A stretch of DNA of 64,000 nucleotides. Origin: Cavia porcellus (lineage: Eukaryota; Chordata; Mammalia; Rodentia; Caviidae). The notes beneath the pieces are model-generated. The model saw only the letters and a program-made list of their open reading frames with translations. It was not told the origin of the DNA and searched no databases. Both the position numbers and the translations under genes were made by a program. The stretch covers positions 131,828,337 to 131,892,336 of the forward strand of contig NW_026947485.1 in NCBI RefSeq assembly GCF_034190915.1, read 5' to 3'. Shown in pieces: positions 45,382 to 58,344 of this stretch (within the stretch, counting starts at the first letter, position 1; every line of letters begins with the position of its first letter).

Positions 45382-47256
45382 GTTAGTATTCCAATGTGCT
45401 TATCTGTGCAATGTCTGTTATCTAAAACTAAGTGTAATCTAGTGTTCCTCAAAGGGCAAAAATGATATTATTTTTATTCAAATTGTTCAAAGAAGTCCTT
45501 TTTGCTTTAAAATGTATTTGCCTAAATTCCTCTGACCAGGTATAAAGAAGATGAATGAAAATAAGAATATGAAGAACAAATTTCTGTCATTCAGATCAGG
45601 CAAAAATTTCTGTAAGTACCAGTTGAGTTAAATAGAATTATCATCCTCACCCCCCATCCCCACCCTGGCTCTCTCCCTAGCCCGAAAAAATCCACTGAAG
45701 CCTTACAAAGCACAACAAACATATTTGGTCTTTTTTGTTAATGTGGTTTTGTTTTAGGGAAAAAAAAACTTCAGGAATTTTAATGAAACCTAATCCTTAT
45801 CTCCAGTTTCCCTGGGAAAAGGCAGAGTGAAGCAATTGAAAGAAACTGTATGTTTTGGAAGTTTCTCACCAAAACTAGATTTTTCCTGAGTCTTTTTCAG
45901 TGTTTCAACTTATGGAAAACTAAAACCTATTCCAGTACAAAATACATACTCCAGAATCTAAAACATCACTTGGAAAGAACCAATGATGACTGGACTTCTA
46001 TCTAGAAGGTACATGATGACATTGCTTTCTCTTTTACACACACACAAAACTCCTACTAAGGCACTCAGCCATCTCACCAAACCCACTTGTGATATCTATA
46101 GAAAATACCATGAATCAGAGAGCTGTGTGCTTTGCTTTATCTTAATTTGTGTTAGCATCCTTGATGTCATTCTCCTCTCATTTCTTAGAGATAGAAGAGT
46201 AAGAATCCTCACAGACTGCTTTGTGAAAGCCAAAAGCACATTCCCACAACTCTCCCAGTTCCTGAAAGCACTGACATCCACAAGACCAAATAGTTAGGAG
46301 CTACTCTGTTTGCCAGGAATGCTAGCACATATTTGTAATCCCAGAACTCTGGGAGGCTAAGGCCAGAAGTTTATAAATTGACCCCAGCCTAGGAAATGTA
46401 GGGGTTTAGCTAGACTCTGTCTCAAAATAAAACATAAAAAAGGACTGGGGGTGTAGCCCAGTATGACAGTCCTGGGTTTAACACCCAGCATCAGAACAAC
46501 AACAACCCTCCACTTTAAAAAAAAAATTATGTGTTCCTTTAAAGATCCTACTACGCTGTTTGTATGACTGTCAGTCTGCCTCTGAAATGATGAGACTTTT
46601 TCTGCAATGCTATGCATTTCTCTTATAACTGGAAATTATGTTCCTGCCCAGCCACGACTCTAGCCTTAGAACCACGATCTCTACTTGGCTTCCTCAGCAT
46701 GCGTCACTCTGACCTGTGGTACAAACCACTGAGATGGAAGATGCAGTGTGTGGTTGTGAAAGAGTTCAACAAGTGACTTTGCCCCAAGAAGCACAGTGTT
46801 TAAATACACGGCACCTGCCCGATATAGGATGAGGAAATGTGAATGACAACACATTAGCAAGCAAAAAGCAAATAATACTGCATATGTTATTTCTGATTTC
46901 ATGTTTTAAATGTTATATTATTTTAAACTTAAAAACAAAAAAATATAAGAATTAAAGATATTATTTATAGCATTTATCCATAATTTACGATCTTTTCATC
47001 AAACCAAAATACATGCATATAATTCATACATACAAATATGTATATTGGGAACTGGAGGTATAACTATCCCCAGCACAAGAAAGACAGATAGATAAATACA
47101 TAGATGGGTAGAATATACATGCGTGATATTTATGGGCATTCTTACTCAAAAATACTTTAGTGCTGGGAATACATAATCAAAAATGTAACAAGATATACTA
47201 AACATAAGGCCAGTATTTCTATTACTTAATTTCTTGAGGTTTCTTTTTAATTTCAG
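45382..47256. other. ERAP2 intron 17 remnant
   Basis: It holds the composite B1+ID SINE (46306-46512). The rest is AT-rich and unrecognised. Confidence 0.55.
46306..46512 (+). mobile_element. Composite B1 + ID SINE
   Basis: A B1-like part (gccaggaatgctagcacat, aatcccagaactctgggaggc, ctctgtctcaaaat) is followed directly by a tRNA/ID-like part (ggactgggggtgtagccc, cagtcctgggtttaacacccagcatcag) and a CAACAA tail. The joint form resembles B1-dID SINEs known from some non-murid rodents. Confidence 0.7.
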
Positions 47257-47339
47257 ATTTGAGTTGGGCTTCATTTGCCATGAAGATCATCATGTCTGAT
47301 TCAACATCTCACTTTTCTTCCAATGATGAGTTGCAAGTG
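47257..47339 (+). pseudogene. ERAP2 exon 18 remnant
   Basis: FELG is readable, then a one-base gain shifts the frame; the DNA still follows the human exon (tctcacttttcttcca, gttgcaag). The acceptor (atttcag) is intact and a GT follows at 47340. Confidence 0.88.
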
Positions 47340-48021
47340 GTTTGTTCATTTCTATTCTTAACTATTTTAGAATAAAATGTTCATAACATAGGAAAACAAA
47401 TTTAGATGCTTTCTGGTTTGAAGTTTTCATTTTATTACGAAAAAAAGTTACTTGTTCAGTGCCACATAGCATGTAAATTAAAGTGACAGGATTAAAGCCC
47501 AAGTCTTCAAAACTCTGCCCTTAGCATTTCAAATGAACACATACTCAACAGATGAAAAAGTTCATTCTGAAGTCTGAAAATGTAGCCGACTAATTTTAAT
47601 AAAATTACTACCATTGGTAATTCTTTTTAAAAAACCATTCTTGTATTATATGTCTTTTTTTCCCACATTTTAACGATTTATGTATTCTTTTCATTGTAAA
47701 TCTTAAATTTAGTCCTTTTTTAAGCAAATCTGAAATCCCAGAGCTAAAATCCCAGCTCAGCATTTATTCTGTGATATCTGTAATTGGTTAACTTCTTCAC
47801 CCACAATGTGCTCATTTGTAAGGTAAGAATTTATAATTTCTGTCTCTACTGTTTGAAGATACAGTGAAATAATAATTATGCAAAGGGAAGGAATAGTTTT
47901 TAGAGATTGGCAGAGGAATGCTTGCACTTGTGTGTGTATAATTTACCAGCTGTGTTGAAACATTTTGGTAGAAATAGTGTTTTATGACTTATATCAGTAA
48001 TTTTTTCTTGCATTTTTTTAG
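47340..48021. other. ERAP2 intron 18 remnant
   Basis: It contains a weak MIR near 47755-47890 (+). The rest is AT-rich. Confidence 0.5.
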
Positions 48022-48165
48022 GTGAAAGCATCCTTTGACTCTCTTAGTGCTCAAGGATTATATCTGGTTATTTTTCAAATTGTTCTGAAGGCTACAGTCA
48101 AAAATAGTTAATGGCAAGAGAAGAATCTTCCCATTTTGAGGACTTGGATACAAATTAGTGTTTAA
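48022..48165 (+). pseudogene. ERAP2 last exon remnant
   Basis: The frame reads VKASFDSLSAQG, L.IFQIVLKATVKN, a TAA stop (48109-48111), W.EKNLP.LRTW and a final TAA at 48163-48165. Length and end point match human ERAP2 (…NLPTLRTW… then stop). No frameshift is needed across the exon. Confidence 0.94.
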
Positions 48166-48468
48166 GGAGTCAGTAGGAAGGAAAACATCAGAGCTGGGCT
48201 ACATCTTGAAGTTAGACAGACAGAAAAATACCAGCAAAGCTTAGGGGAAGCTTTGAATATTTTGCCTAACTAGGAAAGCGTTTCAAAGAAATCAGCTGTG
48301 GTAGCTGCCTGCTCTCAGCTCTGGACTCCAGCTGATAGATACACGATGCTGGAGTGAGGAAGGACATTTCAGTTGTCTATTTAAAAGTAAACTTCTCTAA
48401 TAATAGATGCATGTAAATACAGATAGATACTTATTTAGTTTCTTTTGTTTTGTTTTATCTTTTCCTAG
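48166..48468. other. Presumed ERAP2 3' UTR remnant
   Basis: Sequence after the old stop codon has no recognised repeat until the LTR at 48469. No clear polyadenylation signal was singled out. Confidence 0.35.
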
Positions 48469-48820
48469 TGTCTTGGTTACTTTTCTTTGATTGCTGAGAC
48501 AAAATACCTGACGCCCAAAATGAGAGAATGAAAGGTTTATTTCTCTTACAATTTTTGGAGATTTCAGTCATACTCACCTGGCTCCAAGGCAGAGCAACTG
48601 TTCATGGTGGCCTGCAAGCAACAAGAGCAAAAAGGCCAAAGAAAGAGCAAAAACACCTTCTTCCTCCCTTATATTGTATGCCGGCTCCACCCCTGGGCGG
48701 GTACAGCACTCACCCCGCTAATTCCAGTGCTAGAGAATGAACCAATCACAAACAGTAGCTTCAGCAGCCTCCATGGCTGCGTTTGGTTTGGAGGGGGGCA
48801 TCTGAACACAAACCGTAACA
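48469..48820 (-). repeat. Solo MaLR-like LTR, antisense
   Basis: It runs from tgtcttggttacttttc to aaccgtaaca on +, the reverse of the family start and end. It shares aaggtttattt and ctggctccaaggcagag with the other copies. Flanks cctag and ctgag may be a decayed 5-bp duplication. Confidence 0.75.
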
Positions 48821-50090
48821 CTGAGTATCCTGGAGTTTGCCTCACCAATTTTAATTGCAAGAAAATGTAGTCAGCTGATTAAAACTGTATCTTTCCTTTG
48901 TACCTTTCAATACCCTAACCCTAACCCTACCTTCAATTCATACTGAACTACTTCATTTAATTTTCAACACTTGTGGGAAATATCATTAAAATTGTGAAGG
49001 GTAAACATAAAGAAACTAGAGATTATTAGATTCATCAGATTTTTGAAACCAAATGTCAATATTTATCAAGGAAGCAAGCAAGGACACATTTTGACTTAGT
49101 CTCATATTTGTAAGGAGTCTCAAAGGAAAAATTTTGAAGTCCTCTCCAGTGAAGTTAATCTTACAGTTGTGAAAGTACAGAAGAGAAAAAAGATACTTAC
49201 CACACCACTTTAATCCATTTGCTATTGCATTTTTAATAAATCCTTTGAAAGTTACAGAATTAGAATGCATTGCATGTTTTGGTTTAAATCATAGCTTAAT
49301 GTAAACATTTATATATATTTTGTAATTTCATGTGAAAATTATCACATTGTAAGGGAACCTCTTGATCTATGAAGTGCCCTTCCTTATGCTTTTCTTAATA
49401 TTTTAATAAAGTAGCTTGGAATAAATAGAGAAAAGAACACTTTACATACAAGTAGTAAACTGAGTAAATTCACTTTCACACAAGTGAATCTGTATGAAAT
49501 TTTAAATGAATTTCATGAAGTCATGAATCAGTATATAAATGATATTTATTTGCATAATTAAGTGAAGCTAGGACTATCGGAACAGGAGGGAAGAGGGCAT
49601 CCCCAATGGCCAGTGGATGCATGGGGGCAGGGCTGCTTAAGATTCTTTTTTTGTATAATAAATTTACTTATCATATTATTTCAAAATTTTAATTCTGTTC
49701 TTTTAAATTCTTTATCTAAATACAATATTGAATACAATTTCTTTTTTTTTGCTTCTTCCCCAATATTTTATTATGAAAAATTCCAAACATACAGAAAGAT
49801 TTAAATAACCATATAAGGAACACTCATTTTCCTACCTAGATAATACAACTAGTACTTTGCTGTTTGTATTTGATTCTCCCACACAGCTGATACATTTTTT
49901 TCTTGTGCATTTCAAAATAAGTTGAAAATAGAATTCCCTTCACATATACCTCAATGAAATTTTTCCTCTCAGTTGTTTTATTATAGTAGAATTCACATAA
50001 AATTCACTTAATCATATTGAGTATGGTTCAGTTGTATTAAGTACAATTGCATTATTGAGCAAGCATACCACCATCCATCTTTAAAACCCT
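48821..50090. other. Intergenic DNA after the ERAP2 pseudogene
   Basis: It contains a short interstitial telomere-like tract at 48911-48930. 49740-49960 has the look of an old dispersed repeat but was not assigned. No gene was seen. Confidence 0.5.
48911..48930. repeat. Interstitial telomere-like tract
   Basis: ataccctaaccctaaccctacc contains about three CCCTAA units. It is short and may be a chance run or a double-strand-break repair scar. Confidence 0.55.
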
Positions 50091-50094
50091 TTTC

Positions 50095-50345
50095 AACTAG
50101 CAAAAAAAAATCACGATATTTGTCCTTCAACAGATGAATGGATAACGAAAGTGTGCTATTTATATACAATAGAGTAGTACTCTGTCATAAGGATAAATTT
50201 GAGGAATTCATAGGCAAATGCGTGCAACCAGAGAGCATAGTATTAAGTGAAGACAGAAACACAGGCTTAACTATCACATAGTTTCTCGATTATGAAAAAC
50301 TCAAAGTATGCATGCAAATGAGGAGCAAAATGGAAGATAAATAGG
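50095..50345 (+). repeat. Old L1 3' fragment
   Basis: caacagatgaatggataacg, then gtgtgctatttatatacaat, agtactctgtcataagg, gcaaatgcgtgcaacc and attaagtgaagacag follow the conserved end of old mammalian L1 elements. Confidence 0.8.
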
Positions 50346-51930
50346 AAGTGAGGAAAGGTTTAAGTGATTTTACAATTACCTATTCCATTGCCCCCAAAAT
50401 ATTTTAATACATGCTAATTTGTTTCATTTATACAACTAGTCAATTCACTGAAAAGCATGTTCTGTGCTAATACCTGTTCTGTGTAAGAGATCATTTTTGT
50501 CAATAGTGATCCATAGTGTGTTAACTATTGCTATTCTCTTTTTTATATAAAATTGTGTTTTATTTTTTCATATAATTAAAAAAGAAAATGGTGACTTCAA
50601 GGGCTGAGGAGAAATAGGGGGTTATTTTTTAATAAATACAATTTCTAAGATTCATAAGAAATGAATACAGAATAAAGTAATTGCATTATTTGATGAAAAT
50701 ATGAGGATTACTGTGACAATAATATTGTGATAAATAGCTTTTTTTGAAGGGGATACCGGGGATTGAACTCATGACCTCACACTTGCCAGGCAGGCACTTA
50801 TGCTCCTGAGCTAAATCCCTGGCCCATGTGATAAACAGTTTTTTAAAAAATAAATGCAGTGTACTTATCGGTATGGTATTTCAAGAGATTTATTGTAAAT
50901 GCCAGGTCACTAATACCAACTCAGACTTGGTGAACGTTCATTTTACTTTTTTTATCATGAATGAAAAAATGAGATGTTAAAAAAGCTATACTCAAGATAT
51001 GAATTTTTAATAGAGTGAGCAGAAATGACTTCTCTGGAATGCCCTCATTCTCCACCATGTCTAGTGAAACTTTTGTGGTTTTAGTGGCCCACTCAGAATG
51101 AAAAAAAATCTCTCAGCTAGCAGAAGCCCACCTTGCTCTCTTCTAGGCTTTGTATGTGGGATAGCTTCTTAAGACTCAAAAATACAACTTAGTATTATGC
51201 TAAGTAATTTCTTGTCCTACATCATGTATATTCTTCTGCATTTCATTCTTGGTGTGCTATTGGGCATACTTAAGTTTCCAGTGAAATAACTACTTACTAT
51301 TAAGACTCCTGAATTTTGAGCAAAGTTTATGGTACTCACTTTCTTTTTTTTTTTTTTAAAGTGTACAGTAAACTACTTGGTATACATCTAAATAGTCACA
51401 AGAGCTAATTTTCTACCCGAACACTAACTGTTTACCAACACAAGCTTGTTTAAAATAATTCTTAGTCTACAACTTTTCCTTTGTTTCACTCTTATTAACC
51501 TTTCATTTATCTGTGTATCATTTTTGTTCTCTTTCAATGTATAATGCTTTATAACATTTGTATTTATACAGTTCAAGTCAATCATGTACAGTTGGTCTTC
51601 CACATCTATGAATTCTGTATTCATGAATTCACTCAACCAAGGTTCAAAAATATTCAGAGGGAAAAAATCCTATACTGAGTATGTATGAACTTCATTCATG
51701 TCATTCCTTAAAATGGCAATTCATATAGCATTAACATTTTATTAACTGTTATAGGTAATGTAGAGTTGATGCAGGGGCATGTGCATACCTTATATGAAAG
51801 TAAGTACCATGTTATATAAGGGACTTGAACATCTCTAGAATTTGGTTGCCTAAGACCCTGGGACTAATACTTCATGAATACAGAAGCAGACTGTATAAGG
51901 TTACCTGCCTTCTGCTAACTTAATTTTTTC
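50346..51930. other. Intergenic DNA
   Basis: It holds an antisense ID-type SINE at 50741-50825 and a poly(T) near 51345. Otherwise AT-rich with nothing recognised. Confidence 0.5.
50741..50825 (-). mobile_element. ID-type SINE, antisense
   Basis: On the - strand it has gggccagggatttagctc, a tgcctggcaag segment, and ccccggtatcccctt with an A tail. Flanks tgtgataaatagctttttt and tgtgataaacagttttt are a decayed target duplication. Confidence 0.8.
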
Positions 51931-51934
51931 TATA

Positions 51935-52440
51935 ACTAAACTTATTGGTACATTTCAGACATACATAATGATCATATTCATCACAGGGAATTTGTACTTG
52001 TACATGATTTATTTTGCTTTCTCTATTTTTCCTGCTCCCTTTTCCTCTCTTCAACCCATCTTCCTCTCCCTAATTATGAAGCTTTGTTTGCATTTTATCC
52101 TTTTTTAATCATTGTTTTTCTTTTCCCTTTCTTCCCTTCTCCCTCCCATCCCTTAGTTCTTTTTTCCTTTTGAACAATGTCTTTGCCTTTCACAATATCT
52201 ATCATCCATTTTGGTTCTTATTTACTCTTTCAGTTTCCCACAACAGGGAGACAATGTGATATTTATACACGTGAATCTAATTTACTTCACTAAACAGTAT
52301 GGTTTCAAGTTGCATCCATTTATCTAGAAATGCCTCAAATTTATCCTGAGTTATATATAGATATCTTGTTTATCCAGTCCTCATTTGATGGGCATTTGGT
52401 TTGTTTCCATGATTGCTAACTTAATCTTACCAAATTGTGG
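51935..52440 (-). repeat. Old L1 3' fragment, antisense
   Basis: The + strand words agtatggtttcaagttgcatcc, then gttatatatagatatcttg, tttatccagtcctcatttgatgggcattt and ggtttgtttcca are the reverse of the conserved L1 3' end. Confidence 0.75.
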
Positions 52441-55400
52441 TCTCCAACTCACAAAGAAGAAAGTGGAAAAGGATCACAAAAGAAGTGGTTTTGCTGGATC
52501 AAATCACACATGTAATTTATATAACTTTTATTTGAATAGATTTTGATAGATTATTTTCCAAAAGGAGTGTTAGTTTGTTTTCTTCTTATCCCTAAATCCT
52601 GTACTTGTTAGTACCAGACATTTATCTTTTAGCTCTAGGCAAACCATTGTAAAGGATAGCTCCCTGTGATATTTAAGTAGGCTTACCGCTAGTTTTTAAA
52701 ACCTTTCTATGTTCTTCAGTTTTAGATGATTTCTTTGTATACTGATTACATTGTACCTGATTTTCGTTTCCTGTTATGTTCCTCAACTTTGGTAGGACTT
52801 GGAGTTTGTTATCTAGCTCTTTCTTTCTCAAAGATATAAAATCCAAAGCTTCTGAAGCCTTCAAGGTGAAAGTTGGCCTTAGTCTTTGGCTGGGTTCCTG
52901 CCCTTGGTTAGATTTTTTTTTTGATCTGTGAGTATTCCTTGCTGACTTTCCAGGTCATCGATGCAATAAAACAAACTTTAAATAATTTGATTCTATATGC
53001 ATAATTACTTTTAGCAAGAAGATCAATTAAGGTACCTATTCTCGCATATTCCCAGAAACTATCATAATTTATTTTTTAATATGCAAATTCCTAATATATT
53101 ATATAAGCAGCTCCTTAGTATGAAAACTAGTTTACAGTATTGACTATGTAGTATTAATTTCTCATAAATATGGTTGTGGGATGCCTAACATTGCATCATA
53201 CTTAAAATGTTGCTAATAAAAACAGGTCACTTGTCCAGGATGTAGAAGCAGAATTTTTTCTGATATTTATAGGGAAAAATAATTAGAAAGTCTAAGAAAT
53301 ACAGACCTACCTATAAATATAAAAAAGTTGCTACTTCTCACTTATTTCTTCAAACTTTCTCAAGTGCATCTTCAAAATCTTTTTTTTTCTGGCCACATTA
53401 GGTTTTGTTAGCACATGTTTGCAGTAGATAATGACTCTACTTACGTGGAGAGTTGAACATGATATAACACATCTTCATTCCTTGCCCCCCCCCAACTCCT
53501 CCTGCTACTTCCAACTTTTGGTCCTTTTCCTGTTTACAAAAGCTCTATTTCTAATCTTTGCTTCAATATTTCAAGGTATTTTATTAATTTATTCTTTTAT
53601 CCTCACAAGTCTCAATCTTTCCATGCTTGCAGGTAAGGATGGGAAAGTGGTTTTCTCTTCTCAGCACATGATTCAACAATTCTCATCTACAGGTGTTTAC
53701 ACACATAATTTCCCATGCCTAACTCTATTGCATCATACTTTCGTTTTTGCTTTTTGGTATATTTTAGGTTCATGCTTACACAATGAATTCCCACATTAAT
53801 TCTATCTAGGTTGTTCCTCTAGTCATTACTCTAGTTAAAATTATAAACCCACTTCACAGTAAGCCAAAGAAAGTCCTAAGGGATACAAAGGAAATTACTT
53901 CTCAGTTTTAAAACCATTCCCCTTTACATTTTAATACTCTGAATTTGGGAACGCTTGCTCATGTCTGATATTTTCGGTTAGAGTTGGGATAAGGATAGGC
54001 AGAAAACTCTTTTAAAACTAAGGAAAAAAATATAAAGAGACCAAGATGGAGGTGAGAGAACCTTTTCTGAAATAGAAGCAATGATCTTGATGACATAAGA
54101 TTTCTGGCCAGTGATGATGTTTTCTTCCTGTCCATATCTCCAGGTGAAAATCCAAAGACTAAAGCAATCATCAGAAGAAAAACAGGATTTTCTAGCCGGG
54201 CATGGGTAAACAGCCACATAGACACTGATAGGGATCAAAGGAAAATCTGATCTGAAATAACTTGTACAAGCTGCACACACCAGAGCTCACTGTCAGCCTC
54301 TGTGTCCTGGCTGACCAACTCAGCTTGTGCTCAGGGATCAAGTGAGGATGGCTTAAGCTACTCTGCATAGCAGGTTGGCTCATGAAAGAAGTCAGATAAC
54401 AATGAAAGACGTGTATCTATTCATTCTTCTAAGTTTTGTCTCATATAGAGATATTAATTCTGACACTGCTAATCAAAGTGATTTTTAAGGCAATGATCAA
54501 CCTTATACAAAAGCTATTACTGAGTAGGAAAAGCACATTGTTCTTTTAGTTTCTGTAACTGTGCCTCTTGGAAGTACAGGTGTTTGGACTTCAAGGTCAA
54601 AGAGACTGCATCAACTGTTGGCTTCTCAGTCTGAGGATCTAGACAGAAATAACACCAACAACATTGGCCCTGCAAATTCAAGCCTAATAAGGGCAATCTG
54701 AAAAATAAAACCTCATAGTCTTGTCAAAATACATCTATCCTAACCAGTCACCTTCACTTTATAGCTTTATCTTACAGATTCATTCCCTTGGGCCAATAAA
54801 AGGTTAAAATATTAAATTGCAACCCTTAGTCAAACTTTAATGTACCTTTAGAAAATATGATGCATAATTTTTTTTTATATCCAGCTGTGAAATAGGCACT
54901 GAAGAAAGGACTTTAAAGATGGGAATAAGGTTGGAGAGTGAATTCTAGCAAGTGGGCAATAGCGTTGGGTAACAAGGTCTGGAGGGCAATGTCTGTCCCT
55001 GACTCAAGTGTTGCATGACTGATAGATGACATATGATAAGTATTTGTTGGCTGAAAAGTAGCACCTGGAAAAATGGAAAGGAAAGAAAATGGGATTTAAG
55101 GAGCTCAGAGACAAATCTAACCTGCAATTCTGCCTCAGTTCATGATTGCACATGTCTGCATGCATCATATTATATATCTTGCATGCTTTTCCTGGTTGAC
55201 CCCGTGGATTGTAGGAGTACTTTAGAAGCAAAGCTTTGGGTTCTGTTTTGGATTTTGTTCTTTTTGTGCTCTGCACACCATGAGCTCTCCATAAATACAG
55301 CTGAGTGATTGACAGCCTGTGCTGCCAGCCTTCAGCCAGAGGGAGGAAAAAGACACCTGAGTCAGTCCAGAATCACAGTCAAGCGTAATTTTATGCATAA

Positions 55401-55980
55401 ATATTTCATGGTCTTCTCATGCTACAAAAACAAACAAAGAGCTAAAGGGTGCATGTTATAGGAGGTTGATGCAGGCTAGCTGTCAGATATAACTAGAAGA
55501 AAACTAAATCAGAATCTGCAGGTGTATAAACACTTCCCTAGAAAGAGCAAGTCAATCAGTTACTAGCTAGGGTTCCCTTCTAAAAATGTTGCCAGTCTGC
55601 CTGGCTTTTATAGAAGAGGATTTAGGATTCATTTTTATGGATGCAGCAGGGCCCGTCATCCCTGTCACTTCCTACATGAGCCTTTCTGATAATCAAGTTC
55701 AGAGGCCAACTTGACTCTGAAAACTCAGCTTCCTCAGGATGTTATTTTAAATTATCACTTTGGAATATGTCATAGAAATTTATTTTTTGCATGTATGATG
55801 CAAACATATTTTATTGTTTACTTTATTACTGAGTTGTAGTAGTTCTTCAAATATTTTAGATTCAAATCTCTTGCAAAGAATATAACTGCAAATATTTTAT
55901 CCTATTTTCTGGGTGGCCTTTTCTCTTTTTGATGCTACTCTGAAATCAAATCTATCTTAATAATTAACTTCAATCATATT
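52441..55980. other. Intergenic DNA
   Basis: AT-rich, without a recognised gene, RNA or classifiable repeat. Open frames such as 53431-53799 and 54563-54280 have no domain pattern. Confidence 0.45.
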
Positions 55981-55984
55981 TCTA

Positions 55985-56740
55985 ATGTGAGTTGAATAGT
56001 GTCTCCCCGAAATTTGTACATTAAATACATAATTTTCAGAGCCTTACATGAGACCTCATGTGGAAACAGCATTGTCATAGACTGAGTGATTTAAGGTCCA
56101 ACTGGAGGAAGGTACACTTCCCTTCTGATCACTGTCCTTTGGAAATTTGTACTCAGATATATACACAGAAAAAATGTCAAGAAACTTCCATGGCCTAGGA
56201 CAAGGGCCTGAAATAGAGTTTTCTGTAGTATCTTCAGAGGAGCATGGCACAGTCAATATCTTCATCTTAGATTTCAATGCTCCAAACTGTGAGATGCCAC
56301 AGATATTCTCCATTTAATGATCTACCTATTTAATGACTTCTGACTTACAATCTGTTTCTTGGACTTACAACCTGTCTCTTTTTTTGGACAGTATTGTATA
56401 CCTTGTTCATAGAATATCTTTTTTATACATTACATTTATGTGGTACTGTAATTTTTGGATTGTACTGTATAGTACAGTAGTTTTATGTCCTATTAAATGT
56501 TGCAATACTGCATGTAAGTTATATAAATAAAACAAAATTATCCAGTTGGAGTTTCCTTTGACCATTTCCTTGTTCTGATTATTATAATATACATATATAC
56601 AATTCTTCATTTGGTGACCAATTCATTTAGCTACCTAGTGGCAAGAAATGAACTTGGCTGTTAAATGAGATATGTTTGTAAATTTCTGTTGAGTCACTCT
56701 AATAATAATATTTTTTACAGCAGTCCTAGCAAGCTAATAT
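55985..56740 (+). repeat. Ancient MaLR/MLT1-like LTR, interrupted
   Basis: It starts gtgagttgaatagtgtctcccc, continues with gaggagcatggcac, atcttagatttcaatgctccaaactgtgag, and a later ttacagcagtcctagcaagctaatat. That order recalls old mammalian MaLR LTRs. An unrelated segment (~56330-56715) sits inside. The name is from memory. Confidence 0.5.
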
Positions 56741-58340
56741 AAATGCCCAATGCAAAAAGTTAGATTTATTTTTCAGTTTTAGTTGTTACATTAGATTAAA
56801 ATTCAAGGTTTAATAATACTATATACCATTCCTTGGTTTGTAATTTTGGTTGTATTTTTCAATTATATAAAATTTACATTGTATGGAATGGGCTCAAGCT
56901 TCACTTTTCCTGTACAACTATCATAGAACTTGTTCTAAGACATAACAAAATAGTATATATAACCTTTATATATAACATCTCCATCTTAGACTTCAATGAT
57001 CCGCAGCTGTGAGTTTAGTGGACACTTAGGCTACCTAATTAATATTTTGGTTCCTTAATTCAGCCTTTCCCTTTTGAATAAGAAAAAAATTTATTCAAAT
57101 CCTCCGCCCTTTGGATGAAACAAGGATGACTCTCAACTCAGCACTTCAGGACTGCTTTGTCTGGGAATCAATCATTGTAACCTTTCTGTTCTGGAGTTGG
57201 CTTAGAAATGTACAAAACACAGGTTTGGTCATTGAGACCTGAGAATTCTAATGGGGGATTTCTGAGAAAAGTTTTTTTTGTTTTCAAGAAACAGATATGA
57301 AAGAGTAAGGTCCCTCTTCCTGCCCTACCGCAGCCAACTTTCTGACCGCATGCCCTGTTGGTCTTTCAGAAAATTTGTCACAGAGTGGAGAGAGGGCTGG
57401 GTTTCTGATAAAGTTGAGAAGTTATACATTGTCTTATCTCTGCACTTCTGAAATTTTAAGTTTTCTTATTGTTTATCTGATTCATGGTTTTTTGACACCC
57501 AAAGAATCTCAACTAGTATATAACTGCTCTTTCATAAGAATAACTTTTTAAAAGTTTGGTTGAATTTTTTGACTGATATCAGAATCTGTAAGAACTCTGT
57601 TCCACAAGTATGCCACTTTCTTTTGTACTTTAAACATGTCTTAATTTGATATAACTTCAAATATCACTAATTAATGCTCTGTGAATGAATTCCACGGTAA
57701 TGAGATTTAGACTCCTTCAGACTTTAGGGTTATCTGGAAACCTCATAGTAGTCATTTTTGTTTTAACATAAAGCAGCTTTCCTCATTTACTCAACTACTG
57801 ATCAAATTATATCTTAAAATGTATGCACTCAACTAATGTATTGTTTATTTCAAAACAATTAGAAAAACAACTTTATAAGGATAAATCCAAATCTGACATG
57901 GACTATCAATTACATAGTTAATGGACTAACTTTCTGATAGCTGGATGTTAGATATGTTTTCATTTGATTTCAGTTTCTTTTTTGGAGTATTGCCATTGAC
58001 CTTAACTTCCTAGTGGATAGAAGAGGTAACAGTAACCCCCAGGCCACTGATTTAGAACACAGGTGGCCTGAGTTCAAGCCTATACCTTTCCTGGACTGTG
58101 AACCAACCATTTACCTTTTCTGTACTACAGATCCCTTACCCATTAAATGTGATATCTGATTCATTGATCTGTGACAGACCAAGCGCTTTAATTAAAAATT
58201 TGCTATTTCCAGCTTGTTAGTTCTTTATTTCTTAAATTTGGCTTGCAGTTTTAAATTGGAGTGTTTATTTAAACAGAAATATGAGAATTTTAATTTTAAC
58301 TGAAAAACTTTAAACTCAGGATTTTAAACATTATTATTTT
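56741..58340. other. Intergenic DNA
   Basis: It contains a second catcttagacttcaatgatcc...ctgtgag word near 56980 like that in the MaLR-like LTR, and a MIR-like stretch near 58040-58180 (+). Nothing else was identified. Confidence 0.45.
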
Positions 58341-58344
58341 CATT

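Larger units (their letters stand above)
2247..48165 (+). pseudogene. ERAP2P: ERAP2 unitary pseudogene (exons 3-19 of the human order)
   Basis: ERAP2 is an M1-family zinc aminopeptidase of the endoplasmic reticulum that trims peptides for MHC class I. Seventeen blocks on the + strand match successive parts of the recalled human protein, from the segment ending SNMPK to the C-terminal LRTW. They are colinear, spaced by introns and mostly keep AG at the 3' splice site. Nearly all are broken: exon 4 is frameshifted, exon 5 has two stops, exon 6 has a stop and a lost zinc motif, exon 7 starts with a stop, and exons 11, 13, 16, 17 and 19 carry stops. Retained introns exclude a processed copy. The downstream LNPEP gene in the same orientation supports orthology. 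The first coding exon was not found and should lie left of position 1. The symbol is provisional. Homology is very likely; exact exon edges are less certain. Confidence 0.93.

Noticed and set aside
7183..48165. A functional second aminopeptidase gene
   Set aside because: Stops, frameshifts, lost donors and loss of HELAH occur across most exons, so it cannot encode an enzyme.
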